A stretch of DNA of 64,000 bases from Bugula neritina (Eukaryota; Bryozoa; Gymnolaemata; Cheilostomatida; Bugulidae), in contig OZ037765.1 in NCBI GenBank assembly GCA_964035545.1, forward strand, positions 19,400,698 to 19,464,697. Direction: 5' to 3'. A model generated the notes under the pieces. The model was not told where the DNA came from. It did no database searches and was given only the letters and a program-made list of their open reading frames with translations. A program made the translations under genes and the position numbers. Positions within the stretch are counted from its first letter, which is position 1. Each line of letters starts with the position of its first letter. Shown here piece after piece: positions 1 to 12,464 of the stretch.

Positions 1-10
1 TCTTCTATAC

Positions 11-2092
11 TTTAAATAGTTCAGCTCCAATGTTCATAGTTAATAGAATCATCGCAATCGCAGCTCCCCCCACACCCAGAGCTATGGTTTTGAAAAGAAC
101 TATGGATTCCCTTTCTGCAAGGTTTGGCCGAAATGATTTGGTCAATTGTAAAATCATCACAGTCTCAGCAGAAATGGTTGCACTCAGAGAACTAAAAATG
201 TAATGACTCATTATAATGTAGTGTGTAGTACTGTACAGTCTTTAGTCAAATATCTTTTTGCATTTTCCACAGTCAGTATTAGATTGAGTGAGCATAAAAA
301 AAGTTAAAACAGCCCATGAAATAGCTAAATGCGTCTAGTTTTCATAATTTGCTTTAATAATGAATGACTGATGAATGCAGCTGCATGAAGGCAATACTGT
401 TAGAGACATATTAGAATAAAGGTAACTATATCTTTTGTCTAATTGCGCAATGCAGACCAAAATTTTGCTTTTTGCTTACAGTTTTGCCAAATAAAGTTGG
501 GACATATTTATATATTATATTGTAGATTTAAAAAATTGTGTCATTTAGCATAATAAATACAGTATGTGTGATATGCAAATTGTTATGTCCGAGAAAAATT
601 GTTGCTGATTTTCAAACATCGTTTGTGATTTGCTACAAAACATTCAAGAGAATTGCACAGAAGTTGCTGCATAACTTATAAGAGTTTATTTTAAATGATT
701 TTTTATTTCAAGAAAAATGTTTATAAGCAATTTTTATCATAGTTTTACATTAGGCCAAATTAAGATTTCTATTCAATATTACTAAATTATTATTTATATG
801 TGATATACTTCAATAAACTATTGTTTGAGCAGTATACTACACAAAAGTTTAGAATATCAAATTTTAATAAATTATTATTTTGATTGACTGTGATTATAAT
901 GCATGGTGCAAATCAAGTATAACTTAAATTTATCTGATATCTGATATACTATGTTTATACCTGAGTGATGTGCAAAATAATCCAGAGACAACAAGCCCGG
1001 AGAGACCGGGAAGTTTTTCCAGAAGTTGTGTGATATAATGGGGATACAACTACAAGTATATATTATGTATAAATAATAGCAGCAATGCCATATGTTACAG
1101 TAATAGAATGATATGGTGCTGTGGTTAAAATTTGGTGATGCAAAGAAAACCCAAAAAACTGTCAGAGTTTACAACTCTAAAAAGTATTGACATAAATTCA
1201 AAAAGCCTACTGCCAACTGAAATTTTATAGTTTTTAGTTGGTATAATATATAATTAGCAAAATTCCTATGATTTATGTGCGACTTTTACAGTAGGTTTCA
1301 AAGATCTAAGATTTTCATTGTTACGTATTATTATGTAATACACCCTTTTCCTTTAACATTTGATATTCAGTTTTAAAATATCTGTATATAGCTTTAATAA
1401 TACCTGTCCCATTGAAAGTATCTGTCCACTGTTAAGAGGGTCACAGTGTTTGTAATTTGCAAACATGACTAGTCCTGCAAGTGCACAGCCAATTCCAATC
1501 AAACTCATAAAGAATGCAGTTATACCAAATACTCTGCAATAGATATAATATAACAATACTTCAGGTTAAATATTAGCATATTTGGTAAACATATCGGATG
1601 AGCGATAGCTAGGTCATTGGGTTCCTTACTGCTAGCAAATAATTATTTGTCTATAGCATCGTTTTTGCTGCTAAATGTTTTACTTAGAATGTACTTCAAT
1701 ATAGTACGTGTCAAAAAGAAACATACATTATATATAACATTTCATATCATATATTACAGTTAGTCTTTGAGTTGAGCTGTTACTTGTGATTCCCTACATT
1801 TGCAAAGACTCAAGACACACTCTGCTTACATGATATGTTGATGAACATGAAAATTAATAAACATAAAGCAAATTTCCTTACATCCTAATATTCCATTTGG
1901 TCTTTTTCACTGCCATATACATTTGCAAAGAAGTTTGGGAAACACCATATGCACTCGTAAAGTTGATGATGCCGTGAGTGGCCAGGCCCCATATGGTGTG
2001 TCTCATTCTCGGGTCCACAGACAAAAACTTTTTTGGTCTGACAAGGCAATAAATAATTTATTAGTGCGTTATGTAAAATAATCACAAAACCC

Positions 2093-2134
<42 letters not shown>

Positions 2135-5100
2135 AATATATGTATTATAATAAATATGTTTATAAAATATGACAAAATTTTTAATTCATAACTTTTTCTT
2201 GGGATAAAATGTTTCAGCAGTGACTAAATTTAGTAAAGAAATGCTGGTAATACTGGTAACATTAAATAACCTACTCAAGCATGTCAAGGCGGCCACTTAT
2301 GTTGTTGATGTTCCATATCTCTAATAAACCACCAGCTTCAATGCTTCCAAATATGAGAACAAATAAAATTCCACTAATCAGAATGAGGGTATGTAATACA
2401 TTGGTCCATACGACAGCTTTCAGACCACCCTGGAGTAAATACCAGCATTTAAGGTGGAAATGCGTAGGAACTACTTGGTAGCTAGAATAAATAATTGGCA
2501 ATAAAAAGCTATATGTGTTAGTAATTCTAAAGTGTAATGAGATGGTTAACCAGCACTCAGTGGTATTTTAGCTTTGAACTTGAGCATCTAAAAACACACA
2601 TCATTCAGTTTGTAAAACACTGTGAAGCATGAGTAAACATGATTTCTGCTAACCACAATGCTTAATCAATTTTAAAAGTGTGTAATAAATTTCAACTAAA
2701 ACGACTTTTAAAAACTATTGTTTAGTGTCCTTGTTGCCCAAGATCTGCCACTTTTGAATTGTATTTTAAAATCTTTACCACTAGTTAAAAAGTTCCGCAA
2801 AACAATTTCTAGCTGCCAAGGTTTTTAAACTAAATCCTGAAAAAGGTATTACATGTCACTATAAACGAGCGAGCGTACAGAATTTGATAATTAAGTAGCA
2901 ATTATTAAGAAATTTATCTGCCAAATCCACTTAGAAAATTCTCATTTTGTTTTAGAATTACAACTGTGTAATTTAGAGATAACATAGTAGCTATGACTGC
3001 AAACACTATTATCAGCTTTTTTCTGATTTCTCTGTTGGGATTTTCCAGTGTGCACTTAGCTAACAAATCTTACGTACTTCAGCTATGGAATAATTACTTG
3101 GATAAACTGAACATTTATATTACACATAATATTATGAGGAGGGTTTTTTACAGCATAACCTTCTGTAAATACAGTTTATACTATATGCACCAGACTGTAA
3201 TTAATTGGAGACGAATTTTCCAGCAACTGCAATATTTGGTACAGTCAACCCAGAGCCAACCAATTAAACTGCTAATCAGTTTCAATTAAAAAAATTGTAC
3301 ATTCAAAATAAAAACTAATAACTTTAGGACAATTTGCGTTTTGCTTAGACAACTACTACATACACTAAAACATGAAATGGAAAATGCAGCAGCCTTTATT
3401 GAGACTGTAATTAGAGAGAAAATGCAGCATGTGTAGTATTGTGATTTCCCATGCGCAGCCTGTATGGCCTAAAGGTTAGCCCACCTGCTTGCAAGTTGAA
3501 GGTGTTTTAATCTCAAAAGAGGGATAGGTTTTTACAAAGTGTGAGTAGCATATACATGTACATATATATTACTGTATGTGACTGTATGCACTGCTTACCA
3601 TGACAGTATAAAGTATACCAGTAACTGCGACAACCAGAACTGCCAACCAAAGGTTCATATTTGTCACTGAAAGAGAAAAAATACATATAATTTAAAGTAT
3701 GCACATTACTCTTGGCAAAACTTTGCAAATTAGGCTTGGAAAATACACTTTCTTAAGTACAAATTAATTTGTTGCTGACTGTAATTTATAGGTCCAGAAT
3801 ATAATAGGCAATATTTGCTAGCTTAGTAATTTTCATAATAGAAATGTTTTTAAATACAGCCTGTTGCCTTTATAGTAGCCTGTGCTTATATACAAATTTG
3901 TTCCATAGCCAAGGCCAAGAACCTTACCTGCAGCAATAGAGAGAGCAGGCTCATAAATAATCAGAGAGGAGAACAGAAGCTATAAAAGATATGTAGAGTT
4001 GATATAAAGTAGTTTTACAGCAATTAGTTGTTAATTTCTTTTAATCTGTCTTGGAAAATTTTGCTATTGCATAATATTCTGAACAATACTTGCTTTTATG
4101 CTCCCCATAATTTTTAATACAAAAAATATGGAGATAGAATAATATAATGCTATATCATGCATGACACAAGAAAAACCTAGATTAGCTTTATAAGCAAGCA
4201 AATTTATGACAAATAGTAACTGTAAATGCTTAGAACATCTAAGCCATAGAAAATAAAACTAGGCTTACTTTGCAGGTTCGAGCTTGACTTTAAAATAGGT
4301 CTAAATTAAATGATCTCGTGTTGTTACATAGTGCTCTGCAATACCAACTAATGAAATTTTATTACTGTGCATTATTTTAAATATATGAAAATAATGCACT
4401 CTATTAATTAGAATAACACTACATTTATTATGGAAAATTAAATTAAAATGACTTTAAAAATGAACTCCCTGAACTATATAGCTGGTTAAACATTTTTATC
4501 ACAGTACAGATATATACTCTAGCCATAATTTAAAGTTAAATTAAGTGTGCTGATGTATACTTACTAATTGTAGCAATCCAAACATTATTATCAAATACGC
4601 TATAATCTTCCCAAATCTCAATTCAGCATACTGAAAAATTGCACATGTCGAACAATATTAAACAATACAAATAACGAAAAAATTTATCCTAGTCAGTGAT
4701 ATAATCTACAACAAGTTGAATTCAAAGAAAAAAATAGCACTTGAAAAAAGCTGTGTTTTTAGAACCACGCTAAACAAAAATAAATTACGCGTATAAGTTG
4801 CATAAATTGAGATAACTGCTGTACAAATGTGAGAGGTGTAAATTATATATTGCGTACAACAAATTTCTACTAGAGTCTATATACTTTGCTTTTAAATGTA
4901 AGACTTTTAAAACTTACTTTTAGAAAATAACAAATGAATTGCAAAAGTTTTTTGTTACCCCAATTAAGTAGAAATATTAAGATATAAATACAGGTCATTG
5001 CATTAAATGTACATTTCAATCAAGTAATACAAAAAAGTGAAAAAAAGTAAAGTATGATTTTCTTAAAAGCACAAATCGAGTAAAACACCTGTTCTTTGAA

Positions 5101-5830
5101 TTATAAGTGTTAAATTTGACTGCTCACCTCATATAGGCTGATAATTCCCAGGTTGTCATAAACTGGTAAGAAAAACTTAGCAGCAATAACAATCCCAATG
5201 GGTTTGAACAAGAAGCTGTAAAGTATGATTGTGCCAAATGTATACACTTCTCCAGGGAGATCTATTACTGTCGTAGAAGAGACAAAACTGAAATTAGAGA
5301 AAAGTATTATAGAAAAGGATGTTAATTGAACATAGCTAAAGAATAAAGTAAACTGCAAGCTAGCTAAACATTGAGCCTATTGCTATTGATATATCAAAAT
5401 ATGCTCTTTATTTTGGGTTGTGCATCTACTGCTGTATGCTATATTATGAGTGTTTTTATATTATACAAAAATTGCATTTTAATTTATTGAAAGAGATTTT
5501 ATGGCATCAACTTTTACTAGATGATCTAGTAAAAGTTGATACTACAATTTTTTAAATACACTAAACCGCATTTTTTGTATAAAAGCACTCATATATATAT
5601 GTAGCATAAAGGCACAAAGAAATTTTGCAGTAGCTACAAATTATAATTTACCTAACTGCAAGACTGCATGCTACAGGAAACCAATGCATGTTCCTTCCAG
5701 CGAGCAGGTACTCTTTAGTGGTGCTCTGTCTGTTTCCAGTGAAGGCACAGTAGAAGCCGATGGCTATTGAAACGAGCAGGATCATACCAAAGACCAAATA
5801 GTCCGGCCAACCAAATTGTACCGAGGTCAT
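11..5830 (-). CDS. SLC5-family sodium-coupled solute transporter (SMCT/SMVT-like), C-terminus off window
   Basis: Ten exons on the minus strand, in transcript order: 5652-5830, 5128-5287, 4565-4630, 3928-3979, 3599-3666, 2275-2429, 1882-2037, 1404-1533, 961-1049, 11-191. All have AG/GT borders and matching phases, giving 412 codons. The start ATG (5828-5830) opens MTSVQFGWPDYLVFGMILL, the usual SLC5 N-terminus leading into membrane helix 1. Family landmarks follow in order: LPGEVYTFG, LPVYDNLGIISLYE, YAELRFGK, IIYEPAL, GGLKAVVWTNVLHT, VDPRMRHTIWGL, CDPLNSG and LPGLSGLVVSGLF. SLC5 proteins are plasma-membrane Na+ symporters of about 600 residues, so roughly 190 C-terminal residues lie left of the window; the last visible exon ends at a GT donor (9-10). 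The closest subgroup by eye is monocarboxylate/multivitamin transporters, but the substrate cannot be assigned. Confidence in the family is high. Confidence 0.93.
2096..2130. repeat. (AT)n microsatellite in SLC5 intron
   Basis: An uninterrupted run of TA dinucleotides lies in the intron between the exons at 1882-2037 and 2275-2429. Confidence 0.95.
3460..3525 (+). repeat. tRNA-like SINE head (degenerate)
   Basis: The stretch TATGGCCTAAAGGTTAGCCC resembles a pol III A box. It is followed by ACCTGCTTGCAAG, like an anticodon arm, and then by a decayed B-box-like GTTTTAATCTC. It lies in an SLC5 intron, antisense to that gene. The T arm is too degraded for a functional tRNA, so I read it as the 5' head of an old tRNA-derived SINE. 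The 3' end is not defined. Confidence 0.45.
5506..5540. repeat. Perfect 16-bp inverted repeat, 3-nt loop
   Basis: ATCAACTTTTACTAGA (5506-5521) and its exact reverse complement (5525-5540) flank TGA. It is in the first intron of the SLC5 gene. No gene or element explains it. Confidence 0.9.
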
Positions 5831-7624
5831 TGTTTTGTTTTTAGGTGTAAATAGCTACCTGATAATATGATAAATTATATTAATAGTCATAATAAATATA
5901 GTATTTAAGTGATTAATGCATATAGACAGTTCCAGCAGTACTTTGCAAGCTGGCATATTTTTTTAAAAAGCTCCAACTTAAATTGGTAAAAAGACAAGAA
6001 AACTAACGAAAATAAATCAAATGTTACACTCAAAAGCAGATGTAAACACCTTTCTATGTTAGCAGGAAAGAAGGCAACAGAAGCATGGTGTCAATAGAAT
6101 ACACCTTGTCAGATTTCATACAGGGATAGATGATGACACATGTGTTAGAAACTTCATACAGGACACAACTGCATAAGCTTGAAAAACAACAAAATGATTG
6201 AGAAGGAATGGATAAAAAAGGAAAAGCTCCAAGTAGTCACCACATCAAAAAGTAAGTGGGAACATGCAGGAATGATATTGAAATTGAAAAGGAAACAGGA
6301 AGCCCTCTAAATCAATACTTTCTATTACAGCGAGTTCTGACCAAAAGGAAACAGCAAAGCAGACAAAAGTGACAGGCATGCAATAGATTACCAGGGATGA
6401 AACTGTGATGAATATACTCAGTAGATAGGAGAAGTTAGCGCAGAGAAAATGTAAGTAAAACAATGGATGAAGACTTGACTTAGTCACTGAGCTGAATCAG
6501 TAATAGAAAGTTACAGCATAAAAATCTTGATCAATTTTGATGTAGCACCAACACTGTCATTGAGGTTAGGAAGCCTGATATGCAATAGTTTATATAAGCA
6601 TTATGCAGCTTCGTTTTTAAACAATAATCCAATTGAACAGAGACAAATCAGAAAAAGATAGTGAAGATAGCTCTGATACTAGAATTCACTGTTGGAAAAC
6701 TTTAACAAAAATTACACTCATAGTAATTAGTAGTCCTGGGGCTTGCACAAAAAATTAAAGATTGGATGGCACTACCTGAAATGTATGCAAAAGGTTACAC
6801 AATAATTTAACATACAGTCCTGCTAATACCATGGCCAACATCTGGAAAAATTTCTATTTGTTTTTAACATAATAATACTAGGTTGGTGATAGGAGACTGC
6901 ACTAGTTTGAGCTTTAACAAAACCAAAAATAATAATATTAATAATAGTATAAAAATGTGATAATTATTCACAAGCATTCCCTCAATCAGAGAAGCCAACT
7001 ATAAAATTACTAAAACTGGAACACAGCAAGTGCTTTAAATAAGGGAGCACTACAGTTTAAGCTGTTAAATATAAATCTTAATTAAGCTCTTAGATTGTAG
7101 CTCTAGTAGAATAAGCACAAATTGAGTTTTACCAGAATTCTATACTTAACTACAGATAACACCTAAGACTATGACTATCAAATAATTTTAAAAAACATTA
7201 ATTAATGCTATTGAAGTGTTTAAACATCATCTTACCAAAGAAAGTAAGTGTCTGTTCAAAATACGATTATAAATAATCCACTAACTCTCTTTAATGTCAT
7301 ATCTGCCAATTGCTATTTCCAAGTACTAAAGCAGTTGCTATTGCAAATGTTGGTTTTGTAATAGCTTGAAGTCAAGCTTTGTTGGTCTGATGATGAAAAT
7401 TTACTTTGATGATGTAAATTTGCCAGGATAAGATAGTAACAACTTTGAAAAGATGGTGGTAGCTTCATTATGGTCTAATCATGTGTTGTAGTATCTGAGC
7501 TCATCTTTGTGCTGATAATCAATCATCATGCTTTGTTTGGAATTGCAGCCTGTAACTTCTAAGCTCCATTTGCGGCAGGGTACAAACCCGCATGCTTTAT
7601 GTTAATGTAGTTTTATGTGACTCC
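5831..7624. other. Non-coding region upstream of SLC5 gene
   Basis: AT-rich sequence 5' of the transporter start codon. Short open frames here (for example 6245-6487 minus) lack splice signals or recognisable motifs. The 5' UTR and promoter of the SLC5 gene presumably lie here, but no core promoter element is clear. Confidence 0.6.
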
Positions 7625-7821
7625 AATAACTCACGCAAGTTTATAGTCACCGGATCTCTGCGAGAAACCCCTGATGAAAAGGGTTTTTGTTAAATCGGGT
7701 TAAAGACTTATTTAGATGAGGCATAGGAGCAATTATGAGTGGATGCTTTTCCTAAATCACCAATGGCCTTTGCCGGGGATCAAACTCACGACTTTATGTT
7801 TACTAAGCAAACACTTTAAAC
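7625..7821 (-). mobile_element. tRNA-derived SINE, 3' portion (split by hAT insertion)
   Basis: Read on the minus strand, this holds the anticodon arm, T arm and body of a tRNA-derived SINE. The anticodon stem is TGTTT/AAACA around the loop GCTTAGT, and the B box reads GAGTTTGATCC followed by CCGGC. The missing tRNA 5' half is 4.8 kb away at 12650-12676, separated by the hAT element. About 140 bp of non-tRNA body follow, to an ill-defined end near the GATCCGGTGAC motif (rc near 7650). The family is not identified. Confidence 0.7.
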
Positions 7822-8118
7822 CAGGGCTGTCCAACAGATGGAGAGGGGGGCGGATTAGGCCCTCAAGCTATATTTATGTAGCCCCCCAAGTTATAGCAAG
7901 TTACAAAATAATTTTCATCCTAAATTTGCTAACTCGTCTGTAACAGCCAACACATAGAATAGTTGAGGGCATCCCACTAAGAATATTATGAATTTCTATT
8001 AAAATGCAGTTTAAGTTCTTGTACAACACTGTTCTGTGGGTATTGTGCGTGTTGCCTATTTGTCATTGTTTAGCCTGAGATCAAACTACAACCAATAAAC
8101 AGCAAGCTAGTCATTATA

Positions 8119-8804
8119 CCCCCTGTTCACACATTGCTGTACCGTACGCCGTAACAGCAAATGTTCGCCATCTTTGGCAACATCCGGGCTGAATCGTACC
8201 CTGGTATACACGGTGGCGTTGATCAAGCAGTGCTTGATTCAAAAATCACGGCGGGCTCCCATGGGGTAGAGTTGATCTGGTACTAAAATTTAAAGAACAT
8301 TTTCGCTAGTTTATTTTAATCGCTTATTGTTGATTCAATTTAACCAATTCAAAAGTTTTAAAATATTAAAAAAATTTTATCCGGCTTGTTTAAATTAAAC
8401 TCAGCTTAAAAATCTAGCTTTCCCTCATCACAAAAGCACGCAAACCAAAAACTTAAAAATTATTTGGACGGCTAAAATATTTATTATTCAAATTAGTTTA
8501 CACAATTATTTTAAAGCACAATTATTTTTAAAAAAGAGACTTCTTTAAATTGATTTTTTCTAGTCAATAACATTTTTATCATATCTTTTGAGAAGAATGT
8601 TGCTACAAATTTGTGAATAATATACAAAGGCGTACAAGTCACCGCAGACAAGAATTAGCTTTATTATGATTGGTCACAGCTCAACGTCATGTGTTGTACT
8701 TTTTGTCAATGTGTGAACGACTGTTGACAAAACGTAACAGCTGTGCCATTTTGCTTGTGCTGTTATGGCGTACAGTATGGCAATGTGTGAACAGGGGGGG
8801 GGGG
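8119..8804. mobile_element. MITE with TA target duplication
   Basis: The left arm starts CCCCCTGTTCACACATTGC. The right end is its inverted copy, TGCTGTTATGGCGTACAGTA followed by TGGCAATGTGTGAACAGGGGG; the arms are about 40 bp and roughly 85% matched. TA lies immediately outside both ends (8117-8118 and 8805-8806). The interior is AT-rich with no coding potential, so this is a non-autonomous element. The right terminal G run is expanded. The superfamily is uncertain; a TA duplication fits several cut-and-paste groups. Confidence 0.8.
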
Positions 8805-9689
8805 TAGCCTTTTAGCTAGCAAGCTTGTGACTAGTAATGTGCACGTCAATATTATATTCGCATCTCTACGCGTTCACTGAAGTGTAAAGTGATACGCAAT
8901 GCTAATTATCTAACAAAAATACACCATTTTCAGTGTATCAATCCACAATTTATATAAAATTTAGAAGAGTTATTGCTTTTTTATTCAGATATCATGTTTT
9001 CCTGCTGAGACATTTTACCGGCACTAAAAACTCAACTTTTCAGGTAAAATTAGCCAAAAATGTGCAGTTCTTTTTTATAACTTTGCAAAAGAATTTCAAA
9101 AAAGTTGCACTGGGGAAAAAGAAGATCCACAACATAGTTTTTAAATTTTGATTCCAGTACAATTAGATAAAATTTTATTTTTACTGGTACTGAATTCTTA
9201 CACGATTACAATGCAAACCTCAGCAAAGCAATTGCAGCTAAAAGGTTGCCCTTAACTATACTGTGTAGACAGATATTTCAAAGACCTTTAACTAGGACCG
9301 GCCATAATATAAAGAAAAGACTTTTTTGAAAGTTAACTAAGATTTCATTTTTAATGACTGTATTGTGAAAGATAAGTAGCTAACCTGATTTTGAAATCCA
9401 ATGTGCCTACCTGAAAGTAGCTAACCCGGTTTTATTTTAACCAATCAAATATATTTTATTATGCGTTTGTTTTATAAGTTGTTGCGTGCCTCAGCAGCTT
9501 TACTAATTAGCAACCTACATTTTAGTTTAACCAAACAAATAAAATATATCTCATGTCTTTGTTTTGTAAGTTATTGTGTAAATGTTGTCATTTTCCATTA
9601 CAATTCAGCCTACAACTGCCTTGTGTAAAATACAATTTTTTCTACAAGTACAAAAATAATAACTTTCAAAGATGGCAATGCGAAGAAAA

Positions 9690-10517
9690 GTTTATCAGGG
9701 GTGAAGAGTCTTTAAAAATAACTGAAATATTCAGTATTTTATCAAATGCTATTTCTGATGTTGCTCAGCTTGCAATTATGTTGATGACAAGTTTACTGTT
9801 ACTGAGGACTTTCTAACAATGTGTAACCTGCATGGAACCACAACCAGAAAGGACATCTACGACAACTTGCTGAAAGCACTGACAGATTATAATTTGTCTT
9901 TAGAAAAGATGTTTGGTTTGTGTACAGATGGAGCTCCTGCCATGACTGGAAAAGCCAACGGACTAATTGGATCATTGCTCAAATTGCCTCTTTGGGATAA
10001 TCTCCCTATGCCTCCTATGTACCACTGTGTCATACATCAAGAAAACTTGGCAGCACAGACTTTAAAGATGAATCATGAATGTGATGCAAGTAGTAGCTTC
10101 TGCAATCAACTTTACAAAATCAAAAGCTTTGAATCATCGAAAGTTCAAAGTTGTGCTGGAAGAGTTGGAATTTTACTTTAAAGATGTCATATGCTACTTT
10201 GAAATCAAGTGGCTTAGTAGTACCAAAACACTGCACAGATTTTGCAATCTGCTAAATGAAATATATGCATTTATCCGAAGTAAGGGCATGAGCATCCTGA
10301 GTTTACTGCAGACAAGCGCTGGATCTCAGATTTAGCATTTCTGGCTGATATCAGTGAGCGCATGTCAAAAGTGAATTTGCAGTTGCAGGGCAAGCAGCAG
10401 GACATGCATATCTTCACTTTGGAAGCACATCACTGGGTTTAAAATCAAACTCAAGTTGTGGGAGCAACAAGTACGAGAAAAAACTATTTCCACTTCAAAA
10501 CACTGCTAGCATGAGGT

Positions 10518-10520
<3 letters not shown>
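9690..10520 (+). pseudogene. hAT transposase remnant (ZBED/GTF2IRD2-like), frameshifted
   Basis: Recognisable transposase blocks lie in shifting frames: DVAQLAI, then after a frame change near 9780 VDDKFTVTEDFLTMCNLHGT, CTDGAPAMTGKANGLI, YHCVIHQENLAAQ, a further shift to KALNHRKFK, EIKWLSSTKTLHRFCNLLNE, and another to SDLAFLADISERMSKVNLQL. These match the order of the RNase-H-like catalytic region of Charlie/ZBED hAT transposases that were domesticated in vertebrates as GTF2IRD2. CTDGAPAM holds one of the family's acidic residues. At least three frameshifts and no N-terminal BED finger mean it is dead. The C-terminal dimerisation block is missing or interrupted by the Tc1 insertion. Confidence 0.85.

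Positions 10521-10613
<93 letters not shown>
10518..10613. repeat. (TA)n microsatellite, left flank of Tc1 copy
   Basis: About 95 bp of TA repeats with one small interruption (AATT) run directly up to the Tc1 terminal repeat. Confidence 0.95.
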
Positions 10614-10616
<3 letters not shown>

Positions 10617-12381
10617 TGCTGTGAAAAAGTTTAAGGACGCTTGCAGAAATTTCTATGTATCTTGTTTAATAGGCATTTTTTGAAAGTTTTTAGTATTTTC
10701 TTGCAAGTTCTATATATCAAAATAATCCTTAGAATGTTCACTACAATTTCCACTTCATAGATTTCTACTGCTGTAATGTTTGCTACCCATTTTCGGGCTA
10801 ACTACACAAGCAGCTAGGAAAGCGCAACTCCTGTGTTTTTATGTTTCCAAAGTTTATCGCTTCTGATAGCCACAAAAGGCTAAACAGTGAAATTTTATAT
10901 GTGCATAGCATCATGATATCATAAAGCATGACTTTGTTCCATAATTTAAAATCTGTCATTCAGTTGTAAGCTTTTACATGGTGTCCACTTGGGTGCTGCG
11001 CATAGACGAAATGAGAGCTGTAAATCTTACTTCAAAAGCTAGGTTTGTAATAATTTTCTTGCATAACGAAGGTTATGCAATTAGGAAATTATCTGAAAAA
11101 GTTGGCAAAGCAAAGACAACTGTACATCAAATTATCAAGAAGTTTATGGAGACTGGCAGTGTAGCAGATCAACCTGGAAGTGGACGACCAAGAATAAGCA
11201 CACCCAGAGATGACAAGGTTCTCATTAGGATCAGCAAGAAGGATCGTCATAAAACAAGTTCTGAGTTGGCAAAGAACGCTCAGAATCAACAGGAACAGCA
11301 GCTTCGACATCCCAGATAATGCGAAGATTGCTGAGCCGTGGTCTACGTGGCTGCAAAGCAAGAAGGGAGCCTCTACTAACCGAGAAGTAGCAAAAACCGG
11401 CTACGGTGGGCCAAGGAGCATGGTAGTTAGACAGTGAATGCTTAGAAAAAAGTGATTATTTCAGATGAATCCACATTTAATGTGAACAATAATGCTGGAA
11501 ACCGTTTTGTTAGAAGATACCAGTATGAGAAATATAATTCCCTAATGTATTCTTCGAACAATTAAGCACCCTATCGATGTCATGTTCTGGGGTTGTATAA
11601 CATCAAAAGGTGTAGGTCGACTCATTAATTGCTCTGGAATGATGTTAATGCTCAAAAATATATGGAGAATCTCAATTCTAAACTTCTTCCAATCATAAAA
11701 AACTTCTTTTTAATTGAAATTAACATATTTGAAGATGACAATGCACCATGCCACTGGGCAAAATCTGTTAAAGAGTGGATGAAAAAGCAGAGGGTCTCAA
11801 CGCTTAACTGGCCAGCACGCAGCCGGGAGTTGAACCCAATAAGAAATTAATGGTCAAGAATGGCTAAAATAGTCTCTTCACAGAAACCAACAACTAAGGT
11901 GACACTCATAGAGCCTGTAATTCATGCATGGCATCATGTGGTGACTGAAAACCAGTTGGAGAAGCTGTACGAGTCGATGCCTCGTCGCTGCCGACTTGTG
12001 ATTGAGAGTAAAGGCTGGCCAACAAAACATTGATATTAAAATTTAAAGCACTGTGTGTTGCAATGCTGCTATAATGTGTATAACAATTCACATGTAATAT
12101 TTTTCTATGTTACAAGTAAAATATTCTGATATCCTGCAGTACACACAAATTGTGAAAAGATCGAAAAATTCCCAAATATGCATAGTATCTCATTGTTTCA
12201 CCCAAATTTTGGAAGGAAGTGAAAAGAAAGACTAATATTTTATATAAATAACATAAGGAGACCTTAAGGATCATTTTGATAGGCATCATGCTTATGGATA
12301 TGCTTTTGTTATATCTTAAAATTAGCTTGGAACTTTGCTATTATGGAAAACAGTGAGGCGTCCTTAAACTTTTTCACAGCA

Positions 12382-12384
<3 letters not shown>
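10614..12384 (+). mobile_element. Tc1/mariner transposon with perfect 27-bp terminal repeats
   Basis: The left end (10614-10640) begins CAGTGCTGTGAAAAAGTTTA, and 12358-12384 is its exact 27-nt inverted copy. The element is 1771 bp, a normal Tc1 size, and sits in TA sequence as expected for TA-targeting transposases. It interrupts the hAT transposase remnant. The terminal repeats are intact although the transposase is broken, so the insertion is younger than the hAT element. Confidence 0.95.
10978..12033 (+). pseudogene. Tc1/mariner transposase, frameshifted, catalytic Glu position altered
   Basis: The ATG at 10978 begins an open frame with the paired HTH DNA-binding region (ARFVIIFLHNEGYAIRKLSE, GKAKTTVHQIIKKF) and the GSGRPR linker. 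The frame breaks near 11280. Later blocks resume in other frames: VIISDESTFNV (first catalytic Asp), HPIDVMFWGCITSKGVGRL, EDDNAPCHWAKSVKEW (second Asp) and NWPARSRELNPIRN. Thirty-four residues after the second Asp the canonical Glu (NPIEN) is Arg, followed by an in-frame stop. The C-terminus ends LYESMPRRC...GWPTKH-stop at 12031-12033. This is a DD34E-type Tc1 protein with several inactivating changes. Confidence 0.9.

Positions 12385-12458
<74 letters not shown>
12385..12458. repeat. (TA)n microsatellite, right flank of Tc1 copy
   Basis: About 74 bp of pure TA repeat begin immediately after the right Tc1 terminal repeat, mirroring the left flank. Confidence 0.95.

Positions 12459-12464
<6 letters not shown>

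Noticed and set aside
3460-3525. Functional tRNA gene
   Set aside because: The T arm is degraded and no acceptor stem pairs; better read as a SINE head.
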